From the NCBI GenBank assembly GCA_900547815.1, contig URHY01000009.1, positions 1 to 41,465 on the forward strand: a stretch of DNA of 41,465 nt, written 5' to 3'. How positions within the stretch are numbered: position 1 is the first letter of the stretch; each line of letters begins with the position of its first letter. Source of the stretch: an uncultured Solobacterium sp. Its GTDB lineage: Bacteria; Bacillota_I; Bacilli_A; Erysipelotrichales; Erysipelotrichaceae. The position numbers and the translations under genes are program-made. Of the stretch, positions 16,755 through 24,728 are shown piece by piece. Below the pieces are notes generated by a model. The model ran no database searches. It was not told the origin of the DNA and saw only the letters and a list, made by a program, of their open reading frames with translations.

Positions 16755-16923
16755 TTGTTCTCCTTCCATATAAACAAAATCAATCATTTTTATTACAGCC
16801 AAATCCCTTTTTCTGCTACACTATCCACAAAAATAATGATCAATTATTCATTTATTTATATACGGCTCATCATCAATATTATGCAGATATGGTTATAAAT
16901 TTAAGATTTGCCCATTCGGTTTT

Positions 16924-16952
16924 AGTGTAAGCGTTTTCTTTATCTATGTCAA
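16924..16952 (-). promoter_or_regulatory. gal operon promoter with cre-like site
   Basis: On the minus strand, TTGACA (16952-16947), a 17-nt spacer and TACACT (16929-16924). Overlapping the spacer end and -10 is AGAAAACGCTTACA (16939-16926), which matches the CcpA cre consensus TGWAANCGNTNWCA at all but the first position. This placement would give carbon catabolite repression. Upstream TGTTTGAA abuts the -35. Confidence 0.8.
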
Positions 16953-17010
16953 CATATTCAAACAACAATTTAAACATAGATGTTGGATTTAGGTTTTAAA
17001 CAATGATTAT

Positions 17011-17026
17011 TTGTTTGTTTTTGTTT
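17011..17026. promoter_or_regulatory. Shared T/G-rich operator candidate (gal side)
   Basis: TTGTTTGTTTTTGTTT occurs here, about 60-75 bp upstream of the gal -35, and again exactly at 17888-17903 beside the repressor gene. DeoR/LacR-type repressors are known to use TGTTT-rich repeats, so both are candidate sites for the LacR-like protein encoded at 17964. Confidence 0.55.
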
Positions 17027-17044
17027 ATTTGATGTTTTATTTAT

Positions 17045-17073
17045 ACAAAAAAGCCATTCTGGTATGAATGGCT
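17045..17073 (-). terminator. Intrinsic terminator after HAD gene
   Basis: Perfect 8-bp stem AGCCATTC (17052-17059 with 17066-17073), 6-nt loop, followed by TTTTTTTG on the minus strand; it begins 1 nt past the HAD stop. Confidence 0.9.
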
Positions 17074-17074
17074 C

Positions 17075-17725
17075 TCATTTAAAATTCTCAAAAGAATCAA
17101 TCACTTGTACAACTCCAGGAAGCTTTTGGTATTCTTCTTTTTTATTGGCAGAATCCACAACGACTATATTGTGACATCCTGCTTTATAAGCATTTGTAAT
17201 CCCACTAACACTATCTTCGATAATCAAACAATCTTGAATCTTAACTCCAATATTATGAGCTGCCTTTTTAAACATTGCGATCTTATTTTCATACGTTCCA
17301 TCATCATAGACAATTCTAGATGGCTCAATCCATTTATCTAGATGAAACGATTCTACAAAGAAATCAATATTTGGCTTGATAGATGCAGATGCGATTGTGA
17401 ATGGAATATTTGATTCTTTTAAATAATCAAAATACTCTTCGGCTCCCTTTACTAAATGAAATGTTGCCTGATCTTCTTTACAAAATTGACGATAATATTC
17501 TTCTTTTAACTGCGAATATTTTTCCATTTCGGATGGATCACACGTTCCACCAAACATATATTCAACAACTTTATTGTTTGGTACACCATTAATATGTTCG
17601 TGAAGTTCTTCTTCATCAATTCCATGATGACGAATATCTTGTGATATTTTTGACCATGCCAAAATATGTTTTGGATTGTCAAAAAACAATGTTCCATTAA
17701 AATCAAATATGACGCCTTTGTACAT
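17075..17725 (-). CDS. HAD hydrolase, beta-phosphoglucomutase-like
   Basis: A 216-residue HAD superfamily IA protein. Motif I is DFNGTL (Asp8-Asn10), in which the second Asp of the usual DxD is Asn, a variant also seen in functional relatives; motif II is IASAS (about 113-117), the lysine is in YENKIAMF, and motif IV is IIEDSVSG. The helical cap lies between motifs I and II. Its place between gal genes and a LacR-like repressor suggests a hexose-phosphate phosphatase or phosphoglucomutase; the DFN variant leaves mutase activity uncertain. Single-gene unit with its own promoter and terminator. Confidence 0.85.
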   Translation of the reverse strand: MYKGVIFDFNGTLFFDNPKHILAWSKISQDIRHHGIDEEELHEHINGVPNNKVVEYMFGGTCDPSEMEKYSQLKEEYYRQFCKEDQATFHLVKGAEEYFDYLKESNIPFTIASASIKPNIDFFVESFHLDKWIEPSRIVYDDGTYENKIAMFKKAAHNIGVKIQDCLIIEDSVSGITNAYKAGCHNIVVVDSANKKEEYQKLPGVVQVIDSFENFK

Positions 17726-17791
17726 TACGAAACCACCCTAACCTTAAAATCATTTACTTGCATTAAAAAGTAATCAACCTCATATAAGTTC

Positions 17792-17820
17792 AGTGTAAGC
17801 ATTTCCTTCTAATAAGTCAA
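17792..17820 (-). promoter_or_regulatory. HAD gene promoter, twin of the gal promoter
   Basis: On the minus strand, TTGACT (17820-17815), 17-nt spacer, TACACT (17797-17792). The stretch from TGTTTGAA through the -10 closely resembles the gal promoter, including ATGCTTACA where gal has the cre-like ACGCTTACA; the loss of CG weakens the CcpA match. A second ATGTTTGA lies 21 bp further upstream. Confidence 0.75.
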
Positions 17821-17887
17821 CATTTTCAAACATATATTTATTATTATCAAACATTTGTGTCATATTTAAGTAATATATAACTTTATT

Positions 17888-17903
17888 TTGTTTGTTTTTG
17901 TTT
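17888..17903. promoter_or_regulatory. Shared T/G-rich operator candidate (repressor side)
   Basis: Identical 16-bp sequence to 17011-17026, here 9 bp before the -35 of the LacR-like gene and about 70 bp upstream of the divergent HAD promoter. Suits autoregulation. Confidence 0.55.
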
Positions 17904-17911
17904 GTATTATG

Positions 17912-17940
17912 TTGACTAAATATATTTGAAATGATATCGT
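17912..17940 (+). promoter_or_regulatory. Promoter of LacR-like repressor gene
   Basis: TTGACT (17912-17917), 17-nt spacer, TATCGT (17935-17940), 24 nt before the chosen ATG. Confidence 0.6.
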
Positions 17941-17963
17941 CTAACATAGAAGAGGATATCAAT

Positions 17964-18719
17964 ATGTTAAAAAAAGAACGTTTAGTAAAAATTGCACATA
18001 AAGTAAATCAAAATGGAATCATTACCATTCAAGAAATCATGGATGAATTAGGTGTGTCGGATATGACCGCAAGAAGAGATTTGGATGAATTAGAAAAATC
18101 CGGAAAATTACTTAGAGTTCATGGTGGAGCACAAAGCCTTTCTTTTTCAATGGACCACGAATTAAGTCACATTGAAAAATCGTCTGTGCAAATTGAAGAA
18201 AAAAAGAGAATTGCCCATAAAGCAGCAACTCTTATTTCAGAAGGAGAATCTATTTTTTTAGGTCCTGGTACAACCATTCAATTTTTGGCTGAACAACTTA
18301 CAGGAAGAAACATTCGTGTTATCACAAATAGCCTTGCCGTATTTAATATATTAGTGAATCACGCTCCTACTGAAGTCATACTAACTGGCGGTGATTACAG
18401 AGATAACACAAATACATTTGTGGGTCCTATCACAAATTTAGTATTGGGTAAATTAAAATATAATAAAGCCTTTATCAGTTGTAACGGAATCTACAATTCA
18501 TCCATCACAACCTATTCATTAGAGGAAGGTGAATCGCAACAGATCGCATTAGATAATTCTAAAAATAAATATCTATTGGCTGACAACAAGAAATTCAACC
18601 GTGCCGACTTCTATATTTATTATGATCTATTTAACTTTGACACTTTAATTACCGACAACACCATTGATGATGAGGTTTTATCACATTACAAACAATATGT
18701 ACAAATTATGACAGTTTAA
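17964..18719 (+). CDS. DeoR family (LacR-like) sugar repressor
   Basis: A 251-residue transcription regulator. The N-terminal DeoR helix-turn-helix is clear: RLVKIAHKVNQNGIITIQEIMDELGVSDMTARRDLDELEKSGKLLRVHGGA (given in parts: ELGVSDMTARRDL is the recognition region). The C-terminal domain has the sugar-phosphate-binding landmarks GPGTTIQFLAEQL, ITNSLAVF, LTGGDYR and FISCNGI, ending with LLADNKKF, as in LacR/FruR-type proteins. The ATG at 17964 has GAGG 8 nt upstream; an upstream ATG at 17931 has none. By position it probably controls the HAD and gal operons, and responds to a phosphosugar. Confidence 0.9.
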   Translation: MLKKERLVKIAHKVNQNGIITIQEIMDELGVSDMTARRDLDELEKSGKLLRVHGGAQSLSFSMDHELSHIEKSSVQIEEKKRIAHKAATLISEGESIFLGPGTTIQFLAEQLTGRNIRVITNSLAVFNILVNHAPTEVILTGGDYRDNTNTFVGPITNLVLGKLKYNKAFISCNGIYNSSITTYSLEEGESQQIALDNSKNKYLLADNKKFNRADFYIYYDLFNFDTLITDNTIDDEVLSHYKQYVQIMTV

Positions 18720-18745
18720 AAGGAGACAAAATTTGCCTCCTTTTT
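18718..18745. terminator. Bidirectional terminator
   Basis: AAAAGGAG (18718-18725) pairs with CTCCTTTT (18737-18744), the stem continuing with CAAA/TTTG after one mismatch. T-runs flank it on both strands, so it serves both converging genes. Confidence 0.85.
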
Positions 18746-20078
18746 ACTCTTCATCCTCATCATCTTCACGATCTACACGTCTGAATAGATGTTTCTTTTC
18801 TTTACCCGTATGCTGTTCTAAAGTGTTCCAATCTGTATCTAATTCTTCTTCACTTTCAGAAGTATCATAGAAATCTTTACTTTCTTCGATTGCACGACTT
18901 TCACGAATCCTTAATTTAGATTTTAATTCACGAGCCCTCTTCTTAGATTTTCTAAGCATTCTGCCATACATGCAGAATACAATAAATGAAATTAAGAATA
19001 GACCTGCACATAATGCGATTCCTGCTAAATAGCCTTGGAAATACACTTGTAATAGTCCTGTCACAACGCAACATGCCATACAAATAAACACTAAGAACAT
19101 TGTTGAGCGACATGAACTTGAATATTTCTTAAAGAAACGGAATTTTTCTGAATCATTATCAATTTCTTTACGATATTCTCCATCTTCTTCTTCATTTCTA
19201 AAAGTAAACCAACCCGCATCACTTTTCTTTTTACCATCTGATTTAGAAACCAATTTCCATCCATCAGATTCCCAATCGCGCCATTGATCTGCATCTGGCT
19301 CATCCACAAAATAGTTCATTGAATAATAATACGTTTTTGGCTGACCTTTTCTAAAGAAATATTTCTTTCCTTCTTGACGCACAAAGTGATAACCTTCACT
19401 AGATTTATCTTGAAGATATTGTTCTATTTTTGGATATTCCGCATATAAGAATTTCTTTCTTTCCTCATAAAGATCTTCATCTTCACCTTCATCGTCATCC
19501 ACATATTCATCCTCAAAATCTTCTTCATCATCCAATACTTCTTGAACTGGTTGTTCTTCCTCAATTGGTTTCGCATTAAAAGACTTCAATTCGTTTTCAA
19601 TTGATTCTGTTGTAAAATCATCATCAACATCCAATTTTTCAACAACAATCTTTTTAGGTTCATCATCTACATCTAAGTTTTCAACAACAATCTTTTCAGG
19701 TTCTTCAACCACTTTTGGTTCTTCTTCAATGAATTTTGGTTCTTCTTCAACCAATGGCTTATCATCTACTTTTGGCTCTTCCACAACATGCTTTTCAATA
19801 GGTGCCTCTACTTCTTCAATTGAAGTACTAGGTGTGATATCTACTGACTCTGCAACTTCATCGTCAAAAATATTCTCATTGATTTTTACATGTGTTCTTG
19901 CACTTCGTTTTCCAAAGATGGTTTTCTTTTCTGGCTCTTCATCAATATGGAAAATGTTTTCAGCATTAAAATCATGTAATTCTGGTTCATGTATATCTAA
20001 AGATTTAATTCGATCCGTTCTTTTTAGACGTCTAAGCTCTTCTAAAGCACTGGGATTCTTTTCATTTTCATTTGCCAT
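18744..20078 (-). CDS. Acidic DUF2812-like membrane protein
   Basis: A 444-residue protein. Residues 1-215 are low-complexity and very acidic, with tandem near-repeats (KIVVENLDVDDEP / KIVVEKLDVDDD) and repeated EEPK units. Residues about 215-325 have the DUF2812 pattern: YLQDKSSEGYHFVRQEGKKYFF and then WESDGWKLVSKSDGKK, a duplicated 'GW/GYxfvr..g..yxF' motif. Two hydrophobic segments follow (about 327-347 and 350-372), then a basic stretch and an acidic tail. DUF2812 proteins often sit with PadR regulators, but none is here. Function unknown. It follows the M29 aminopeptidase gene by 27 nt and may be co-transcribed. Confidence 0.75.
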   Translation of the reverse strand: MANENEKNPSALEELRRLKRTDRIKSLDIHEPELHDFNAENIFHIDEEPEKKTIFGKRSARTHVKINENIFDDEVAESVDITPSTSIEEVEAPIEKHVVEEPKVDDKPLVEEEPKFIEEEPKVVEEPEKIVVENLDVDDEPKKIVVEKLDVDDDFTTESIENELKSFNAKPIEEEQPVQEVLDDEEDFEDEYVDDDEGEDEDLYEERKKFLYAEYPKIEQYLQDKSSEGYHFVRQEGKKYFFRKGQPKTYYYSMNYFVDEPDADQWRDWESDGWKLVSKSDGKKKSDAGWFTFRNEEEDGEYRKEIDNDSEKFRFFKKYSSSCRSTMFLVFICMACCVVTGLLQVYFQGYLAGIALCAGLFLISFIVFCMYGRMLRKSKKRARELKSKLRIRESRAIEESKDFYDTSESEEELDTDWNTLEQHTGKEKKHLFRRVDREDDEDEE

Positions 20079-20105
20079 AAATATCCCTCCAATTATAATA
20101 TTGTA

Positions 20106-21335
20106 CTAATTTAATGTATATTCGTCAAATTCACTTGTGTATTTACCATTCTTGAAAATATGGATCTTTTTACCATTTTTTAATGTAGCTTCAATCGATA
20201 AATCACTGGTTCCTACCATGAAATCTACATGCGTAAACGATTGATTCATACCATGTTCCAACAATTCTTCTTCACTCATTTCTAAACCCTTTTCAATGCA
20301 TTCATTATAGCTTGCACCCAAGGCAAAATGACATGAAGCATTTTCATCAATCAATGTTTCATAAAACAAAGTATCCAATGCACTAATAGGCGATCCATAA
20401 GGAACTAAGGCAATTTCACCAAGATATTTTGACCCTTCATCCGTTTCTAAAATACTAGTCAAAACCTCTTTTCCTTCTTTGGCATCATAATCCACAACTT
20501 GTCCATTCTTAAATTCAAACCAGAAATCTTTTACGATTGCACCGTTGTAAGCCAAAGGTAAAGCACTATATAATTTACCATTTACACCCGTCTTTTTAGG
20601 TGCAGAAAAAATTTCTTCCGTAGGAATATTTGGAAAATAGTAGTTACCATTATCTAAAAAGGATCCTCCACCTGCAAATACATAACCTTCTGGAAGTTCA
20701 ACTACTAAGTCAGTTCCTAAAGAATTTGTATAATGAACACTTTCGATATCTAAATGATTTAAAATATGAACTCGCTTATCAAAAGATGCACGATGCTCAT
20801 TCCAGTTTTCATTGGCATCCTTTTCGTCTACACGACTAATTTTTAATACAGCATTCCACAAATCCGATAAGGCATCTTCTGATTCTGGATATACCTTTTT
20901 AGCCCAAGCCATAGTTGGAACACTGGCCACACACCATGCTGCATGCATATAATCCAATTTATCACGATATGGCTGTGTCATTCCTCTTAATGCCTTTCGA
21001 TAATTTGCCATTAATTTTGGCTCTATCCCCTTCATTCCATCAGGATCTTCACCAACTAAGCTCAAATAACAAGCTCCCTTTTCAGCCGTTTCATTATGGA
21101 ATAAAGCTTCATAATCATAAGGCATACGATTGCCTGATAAATAACGCATACGATTGATTTCATCATCACTATAGCGAACTATTACATCTTTTGCGCCAAC
21201 ATCAAAACATGATTTCACAATCAAACGAACAAATTCATTCATTTCTACGTTAGCACGAACAACTACTATTTGATCTTTTTGAACATTCAAGCCTGAACGA
21301 ACAATTAAGTCTGCATATTTTTCTTTTAAATTCAT
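20106..21335 (-). CDS. M29 family aminopeptidase
   Basis: A 409-residue metallo-aminopeptidase of family M29 (AmpS/PepS/aminopeptidase T type), releasing N-terminal residues from peptides in the cytosol. The C-terminal catalytic half shows NIPTEEIFSAP (metal-binding Glu), LGEIALVPYGSPIS, ENASCHFALGASY (His) and THVDFMVGTSDL (His and Asp). These are the expected metal ligands in order. The ATG at 21335 has GAGG 9 nt upstream; an in-frame start 24 nt earlier lacks one. Confidence 0.92.
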   Translation of the reverse strand: MNLKEKYADLIVRSGLNVQKDQIVVVRANVEMNEFVRLIVKSCFDVGAKDVIVRYSDDEINRMRYLSGNRMPYDYEALFHNETAEKGACYLSLVGEDPDGMKGIEPKLMANYRKALRGMTQPYRDKLDYMHAAWCVASVPTMAWAKKVYPESEDALSDLWNAVLKISRVDEKDANENWNEHRASFDKRVHILNHLDIESVHYTNSLGTDLVVELPEGYVFAGGGSFLDNGNYYFPNIPTEEIFSAPKKTGVNGKLYSALPLAYNGAIVKDFWFEFKNGQVVDYDAKEGKEVLTSILETDEGSKYLGEIALVPYGSPISALDTLFYETLIDENASCHFALGASYNECIEKGLEMSEEELLEHGMNQSFTHVDFMVGTSDLSIEATLKNGKKIHIFKNGKYTSEFDEYTLN

Positions 21336-21361
21336 TTTAATTTTCCTCGATTCTTGCACCT

Positions 21362-21390
21362 ATTATACCAAAAGAAAGAGCACCTTTCGA
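21362..21390 (-). promoter_or_regulatory. Candidate promoter of M29 aminopeptidase gene
   Basis: A perfect minus-strand -10 TATAAT (21367-21362) lies 26 nt before the ATG. The -35 is poor (TCGAAA, 21390-21385, 17-nt spacer) and overlaps the feo terminator loop. Confidence 0.45.
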
Positions 21391-21397
21391 TGCTCTT
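21370..21397 (-). terminator. Terminator of feo operon
   Basis: A 7-bp stem AAGAGCA (21376-21382 with 21391-21397), 8-nt loop, followed by TCTTTTGG on the minus strand. It overlaps the stop of the Cys-rich protein gene. Confidence 0.7.
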
Positions 21398-21590
21398 ATT
21401 TACTAAATTGTTCTTTTTTTATCTGATCAAAAAATGCCTTGGGATTTTCACACATCGAATGAGAGCCGCAATGTCCACAGCTACCACCACAGCTTGATTT
21501 TCCACTCTTTTTATCTTTATAAATGCTTCGACAAGCTAAACCTGCACATGCACATACAACCAATAGAACTAGAAATGTTGATAGATTCAT
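21396..21590 (-). CDS. FeoB-associated Cys-rich membrane protein
   Basis: A 64-residue protein of the FeoB-associated Cys-rich type. An N-terminal membrane segment (residues about 5-19) is followed by a basic stretch and the Cys/Gly cluster SSCGGSCGHCGSHSMC. Such proteins typically follow feoB in Firmicutes, where they may hand on ferrous iron; that role is inferred. A strong AGGAGG site precedes it, 19 nt after feoB. Last gene of the operon. Confidence 0.9.
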   Translation of the reverse strand: MNLSTFLVLLVVCACAGLACRSIYKDKKSGKSSCGGSCGHCGSHSMCENPKAFFDQIKKEQFSK

Positions 21591-21609
21591 GGAAACCCCT
21601 CCTTTTACA

Positions 21610-23736
21610 TTATTTTACTGCAAATTCAACTTCAGCAGTTTCACTTTCTTTTGATGGACGAACCAATAAATAAATTAAACCAATCAATAAGATAAATCCT
21701 ACAATCGTTCCAAATCCAAAAGATCCACCATTGAATAAACTACCTAATTGATAAACGATCAGTGAACATACATAAGCGAATCCACATTGATATCCAATGG
21801 CAATCCAGAACCATTTTGTGTTATTCATTTCACGTTTGATAGCTCCCATTGCTGCAAAACATGGAGCACACAACAAGTTAAATACCATGAATGAATAGGC
21901 AGCTAATGGTGTAAAGCTTGCAGATAATTGTCCCCAGAATTCATTTCCTTCTTCAGCGACTTCAGCAAATCCATATAATTGTCCAAATGTTGCGACAACA
22001 TTTTCTTTGGCAATTAAACCTGTTACACTAGCAACTGCAGCTTTCCAATCGCCCCAACCAAGTGGTGAGAAGATCCATGCGAATGTTTGTCCAATTGAAG
22101 ATAGAATTGAATGATCAATATCATCAACCATGCCAAATGCACCTTTTTCCCATCCAAATCCTTGTAAGAACCACAATACGATTGTAGATAATAAGATAAT
22201 TGTTCCAGCCTTTTTAATAAAGCTTGAACCACGTTCCCACATACTTCTTAATACATTAACTGCACGAGGTGTGTGGTATGCTGGCATTTCCATGACAAAT
22301 GGAGCAGGATCTCCGGCAAATAATTTTGTCTTCTTTAACATAATACCAGAAATAATAACAGCTGCCATACCTACAAAGTAAGCACTTGGAGCTACCCAGC
22401 TAGCACCATGGAAAATAGCACCAGCAATTAAACCAATGATTGGCATTTTTGCACCACATGGAATGAATGTTGTTGTCATGATTGTCATCTTACGATCACG
22501 ATCACTTTCAATGGTACGACTTGCCATAACAGCAGGTACACCACAACCTGTACCAATCAACATAGGAATAAATGATTTTCCTGATAATCCAAACTTACGG
22601 AAAATACGGTCCATGATAAAGGCAACACGTGCCATATATCCACAATCTTCCAAGATAGCTAAGAAGAAGAATAATACTAGCATCTGTGGTACAAAGCCAA
22701 TGACAGCACCTACACCACCAATAATACCATCCACGATCAATCCATGTAACCAATCTGCACATTGAATTGAAGTTAAGAAACTATCCACTGCAGGAGGAAT
22801 AATTTCACCAAACAATACATCATTTGTCCAGTCAGTTACAATAGTTCCTACTGTAGTTACTGAAATATAATATACAAACCACATTACAAGGGCAAATATT
22901 GGAAGTGCTAAAACTCGGTTAGTGACAATACGGTCGATCTTATCTGAAGTAGTTAATACTTCTTTAGATCCTTTTTTGTAACAATCTTTAATTACACTTG
23001 TGATATATGTATAACGAGCATCTGTAATAATTGATTCACTATCATCATCCATTGACTTTTCGCAAGCTTCAATAATATTAGCATCTGCCTTTGACTTGAT
23101 AGCTGCTTCAATTTTATCATCTCTTTCAAATAATTTAACGGCATAGAAGAAACGACGACTTGCTTCAATACTTGAAGGTAAACTTGTTTCAATTGTATTC
23201 AAGGCATTTAATACTTTTCCTGCATAAATATTTTTAGCTGCAAATTGAGTATTAGCTGCCTTTTTTACTTGAGCCATCAATTCTTTGATTCCTGTATTTT
23301 TCAATGCGGAAATTGGTAATACAGGACAACCTAATTCTTCGGATAATTTTTTATAGTCAATTGTATCTTTTCTTTTTTCAATGACATCTAACATATTGAT
23401 CGCAACAACTGTTGGAATACCCAACTCTAAAATTTGCGTTGTCAAGAATAAATTTCTTTCTAAGTTAGAACCATCGATAATGTTTAAAACAACATCCACA
23501 TTCCCATTTAATAAAAATTCACGTGATACAACTTCTTCTAAAGTGTATGGTGATAATGAATAAATACCTGGTAAATCGGTAATTTTAATATCTTTATCTT
23601 CCTTATACTTTCCTTCTTTTTTTTCAACTGTAACCCCTGGCCAGTTACCCACATATTGTGTAGCACCTGTTAAACCATTGAATAATGTGGTTTTACCACA
23701 GTTAGGATTACCGGCTAATGCGACTTGTATTGACAT
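21610..23736 (-). CDS. feoB: Ferrous iron transporter FeoB
   Basis: FeoB imports Fe2+ across the membrane, gated by an N-terminal G domain. At 708 residues it has G1 GNPNCGKTT (9-17), the switch region YVGNWPGVTVEKKEG, G3 DLPG (54-57) and G4 NMLD (114-117), then the regulatory helical domain and a core of about ten membrane segments with two Gate motifs, including CGYMARVAFIMD, IGTGCGVPAVMASRTI and CAPCFAAMGAI. All features point to a functional protein. Third gene of feoA-feoA-feoB-Cys-rich. Confidence 0.97.
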   Translation of the reverse strand: MSIQVALAGNPNCGKTTLFNGLTGATQYVGNWPGVTVEKKEGKYKEDKDIKITDLPGIYSLSPYTLEEVVSREFLLNGNVDVVLNIIDGSNLERNLFLTTQILELGIPTVVAINMLDVIEKRKDTIDYKKLSEELGCPVLPISALKNTGIKELMAQVKKAANTQFAAKNIYAGKVLNALNTIETSLPSSIEASRRFFYAVKLFERDDKIEAAIKSKADANIIEACEKSMDDDSESIITDARYTYITSVIKDCYKKGSKEVLTTSDKIDRIVTNRVLALPIFALVMWFVYYISVTTVGTIVTDWTNDVLFGEIIPPAVDSFLTSIQCADWLHGLIVDGIIGGVGAVIGFVPQMLVLFFFLAILEDCGYMARVAFIMDRIFRKFGLSGKSFIPMLIGTGCGVPAVMASRTIESDRDRKMTIMTTTFIPCGAKMPIIGLIAGAIFHGASWVAPSAYFVGMAAVIISGIMLKKTKLFAGDPAPFVMEMPAYHTPRAVNVLRSMWERGSSFIKKAGTIILLSTIVLWFLQGFGWEKGAFGMVDDIDHSILSSIGQTFAWIFSPLGWGDWKAAVASVTGLIAKENVVATFGQLYGFAEVAEEGNEFWGQLSASFTPLAAYSFMVFNLLCAPCFAAMGAIKREMNNTKWFWIAIGYQCGFAYVCSLIVYQLGSLFNGGSFGFGTIVGFILLIGLIYLLVRPSKESETAEVEFAVK

Positions 23737-23758
23737 AATTCCCTCCTATTTTTATACT

Positions 23759-23977
23759 TTACTCTACTTCAATCATTTCAGCGTCTGCTTTACGAAGTGA
23801 TAATTGATATCCACGAACTGTTAATTCAATAGGATCTCCTAATGGCGCCACCTTTTGAACCGTAACAGTCACTCCTTTGGTAATTCCCATATCCATAATT
23901 CTTCGTTTTGTTGCTCCTTGACCAGACAATTTCTTTACAGTCACTGTTTGACCAATTGAAACTTCCTTTAAAGTCAT
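23759..23977 (-). CDS. feoA: FeoA, second copy
   Basis: A 72-residue SH3-like FeoA domain protein, thought to help FeoB. Typical segments are QGATKRRIMDMGITKGVTVTVQKVAPLGDPIELTVRGYQLSLRKADA (in parts: RRIMDMGITKG and GDPIELTVRGYQLSLR), the strict family pattern. It is the more canonical of two tandem FeoA genes and lies 22 nt before feoB. Confidence 0.95.
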   Translation of the reverse strand: MTLKEVSIGQTVTVKKLSGQGATKRRIMDMGITKGVTVTVQKVAPLGDPIELTVRGYQLSLRKADAEMIEVE

Positions 23978-23989
23978 AATTACTCCTTT

Positions 23990-24199
23990 CTACACCATGA
24001 TCTTTCTTGCGAGTTCTTCACTAATGGCTATTCGAACTTCTTTAACATTCACAATTACATTTCCATTGGTTTTACTCACAACCACAATCACAGTCCCTGG
24101 TACAAATCCCAAGTTTTCTAAATGTCGTTGTTGTTCTTTAGAACCACCAATTTTTTTGATTGTATTGACCGAATTTAAATCTGCAAAAGATAATGGCAT
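23990..24199 (-). CDS. FeoA-like protein, first copy
   Basis: A 69-residue FeoA family protein, more divergent than the next gene. It has QQRHLENLGFVPGTVIVVVSKTNGNVIVNVKEVRIAISEELARKIMV (read in parts: HLENLGFVPG and VRIAISEELA), the form seen in tandem FeoA pairs where the 'GDP/GNP' loop is NGNVIV. First gene of the feo operon, with AGGAGG upstream. It ends 12 nt before the second feoA. Confidence 0.92.
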   Translation of the reverse strand: MPLSFADLNSVNTIKKIGGSKEQQRHLENLGFVPGTVIVVVSKTNGNVIVNVKEVRIAISEELARKIMV

Positions 24200-24213
24200 A
24201 TCGAACCCTCCTG

Positions 24214-24229
24214 GTTAGACTCTTCTAAC
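24214..24229. promoter_or_regulatory. Metal-type operator copy 1 (feo)
   Basis: GTTAGA-CTCT-TCTAAC, a perfect 6-4-6 inverted repeat, between the feo -10 and the first feoA. It is the best copy of a motif repeated over the metal island. Confidence 0.75.
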
Positions 24230-24232
24230 ACA

Positions 24233-24264
24233 GTTAGTTTACTCTTACAATAAAGCAATGTCAA
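24233..24264 (-). promoter_or_regulatory. feo promoter with operator copy 2
   Basis: On the minus strand, TTGACA (24264-24259), 17-nt spacer, TAAACT (24241-24236). A degenerate operator GTTAGT-TTAC-TCTTAC (24233-24248) covers the -10, starting exactly 19 bp from copy 1. A bound repressor would block the promoter. Confidence 0.75.
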
Positions 24265-24270
24265 CAAAAA

Positions 24271-24320
24271 GTTACACAAGATTAACTCGGTTTGACTATT
24301 CTAACTGTTTGGTGTATTTT
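24271..24320 (+). promoter_or_regulatory. HMA gene promoter with operator copies 3 and 4
   Basis: TTGACT (24292-24297), 17-nt spacer, TATTTT (24315-24320). GTTTGA-CTAT-TCTAAC (24290-24305) covers the -35, and a weaker GTTACA-CAAG-ATTAAC lies exactly 19 bp before it (24271-24286). It is divergent from the feo promoter. Confidence 0.65.
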
Positions 24321-24340
24321 TTCATTGGAGGATTAAAATT

Positions 24341-24700
24341 ATGAACTTACCAACAATTATTATATGTGTCATTTTAGTTATTATTATCTGTATTGGAATT
24401 CGTTCCACAAAAAAAAGAGCCACCTCAGGATGTTGCGGAGGCAGTGAAACCATAAAAAAAGTAAGAGTAAAAGATAAAAACAAAGAGCATTACCCTTACA
24501 AAGCCGTTTTAAAAGTATATGACATTCACTGTCAAAATTGTGTTCGTACTATTGAAAATGCATTCAATAGCCAAGAAGGCTTTTATGCCAAAGTTAACAC
24601 TGAAGATAATACAGTGACTATATTATCTAAACAACAACATCCAACAGATGAACTCATCAATATGTTATCAAACGTTGGATATACATCGAAAGAACTATAA
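24341..24700 (+). CDS. Membrane-anchored heavy-metal-associated (HMA) protein
   Basis: A 119-residue protein with one N-terminal membrane segment (residues about 4-21), a short Cys-rich link (SGCCGGSE, 29-36) and a C-terminal HMA domain. The domain carries the metal loop DIHCQNC (C64 and C67, in place of the usual GMTCxxC) and the typical VEN/IENAF helix, ending with LINMLSNVGY. It probably binds a soft or transition metal at the membrane face, passing it to a transporter. It is divergent from feo and shares its operators, so iron is a candidate; HMA domains more often bind copper or zinc. GGAGG lies 10 nt before the ATG. Confidence 0.85.
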   Translation: MNLPTIIICVILVIIICIGIRSTKKRATSGCCGGSETIKKVRVKDKNKEHYPYKAVLKVYDIHCQNCVRTIENAFNSQEGFYAKVNTEDNTVTILSKQQHPTDELINMLSNVGYTSKEL

Positions 24701-24726
24701 AAAAAGCTGGAAATTCCAGCTTTTTT
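24699..24726. terminator. Bidirectional terminator
   Basis: A perfect 11-bp stem (AAAAAAGCTGG, 24700-24710, with 24716-24726) and 5-nt loop between the HMA gene and the converging ATPase gene, with A and T tracts on both sides. Confidence 0.9.
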
Positions 24727-24728
24727 CC

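Noticed and set aside
16755..16920. Riboswitch in the galT leader
   Set aside because: The leader is about 160 nt but shows no recognisable aptamer motif and no terminator hairpin with a T run.
17075..17725. HAD gene as a pseudogene because motif I reads DFN
   Set aside because: All other motifs and the length are intact, and DxN forms occur in maintained HAD proteins.
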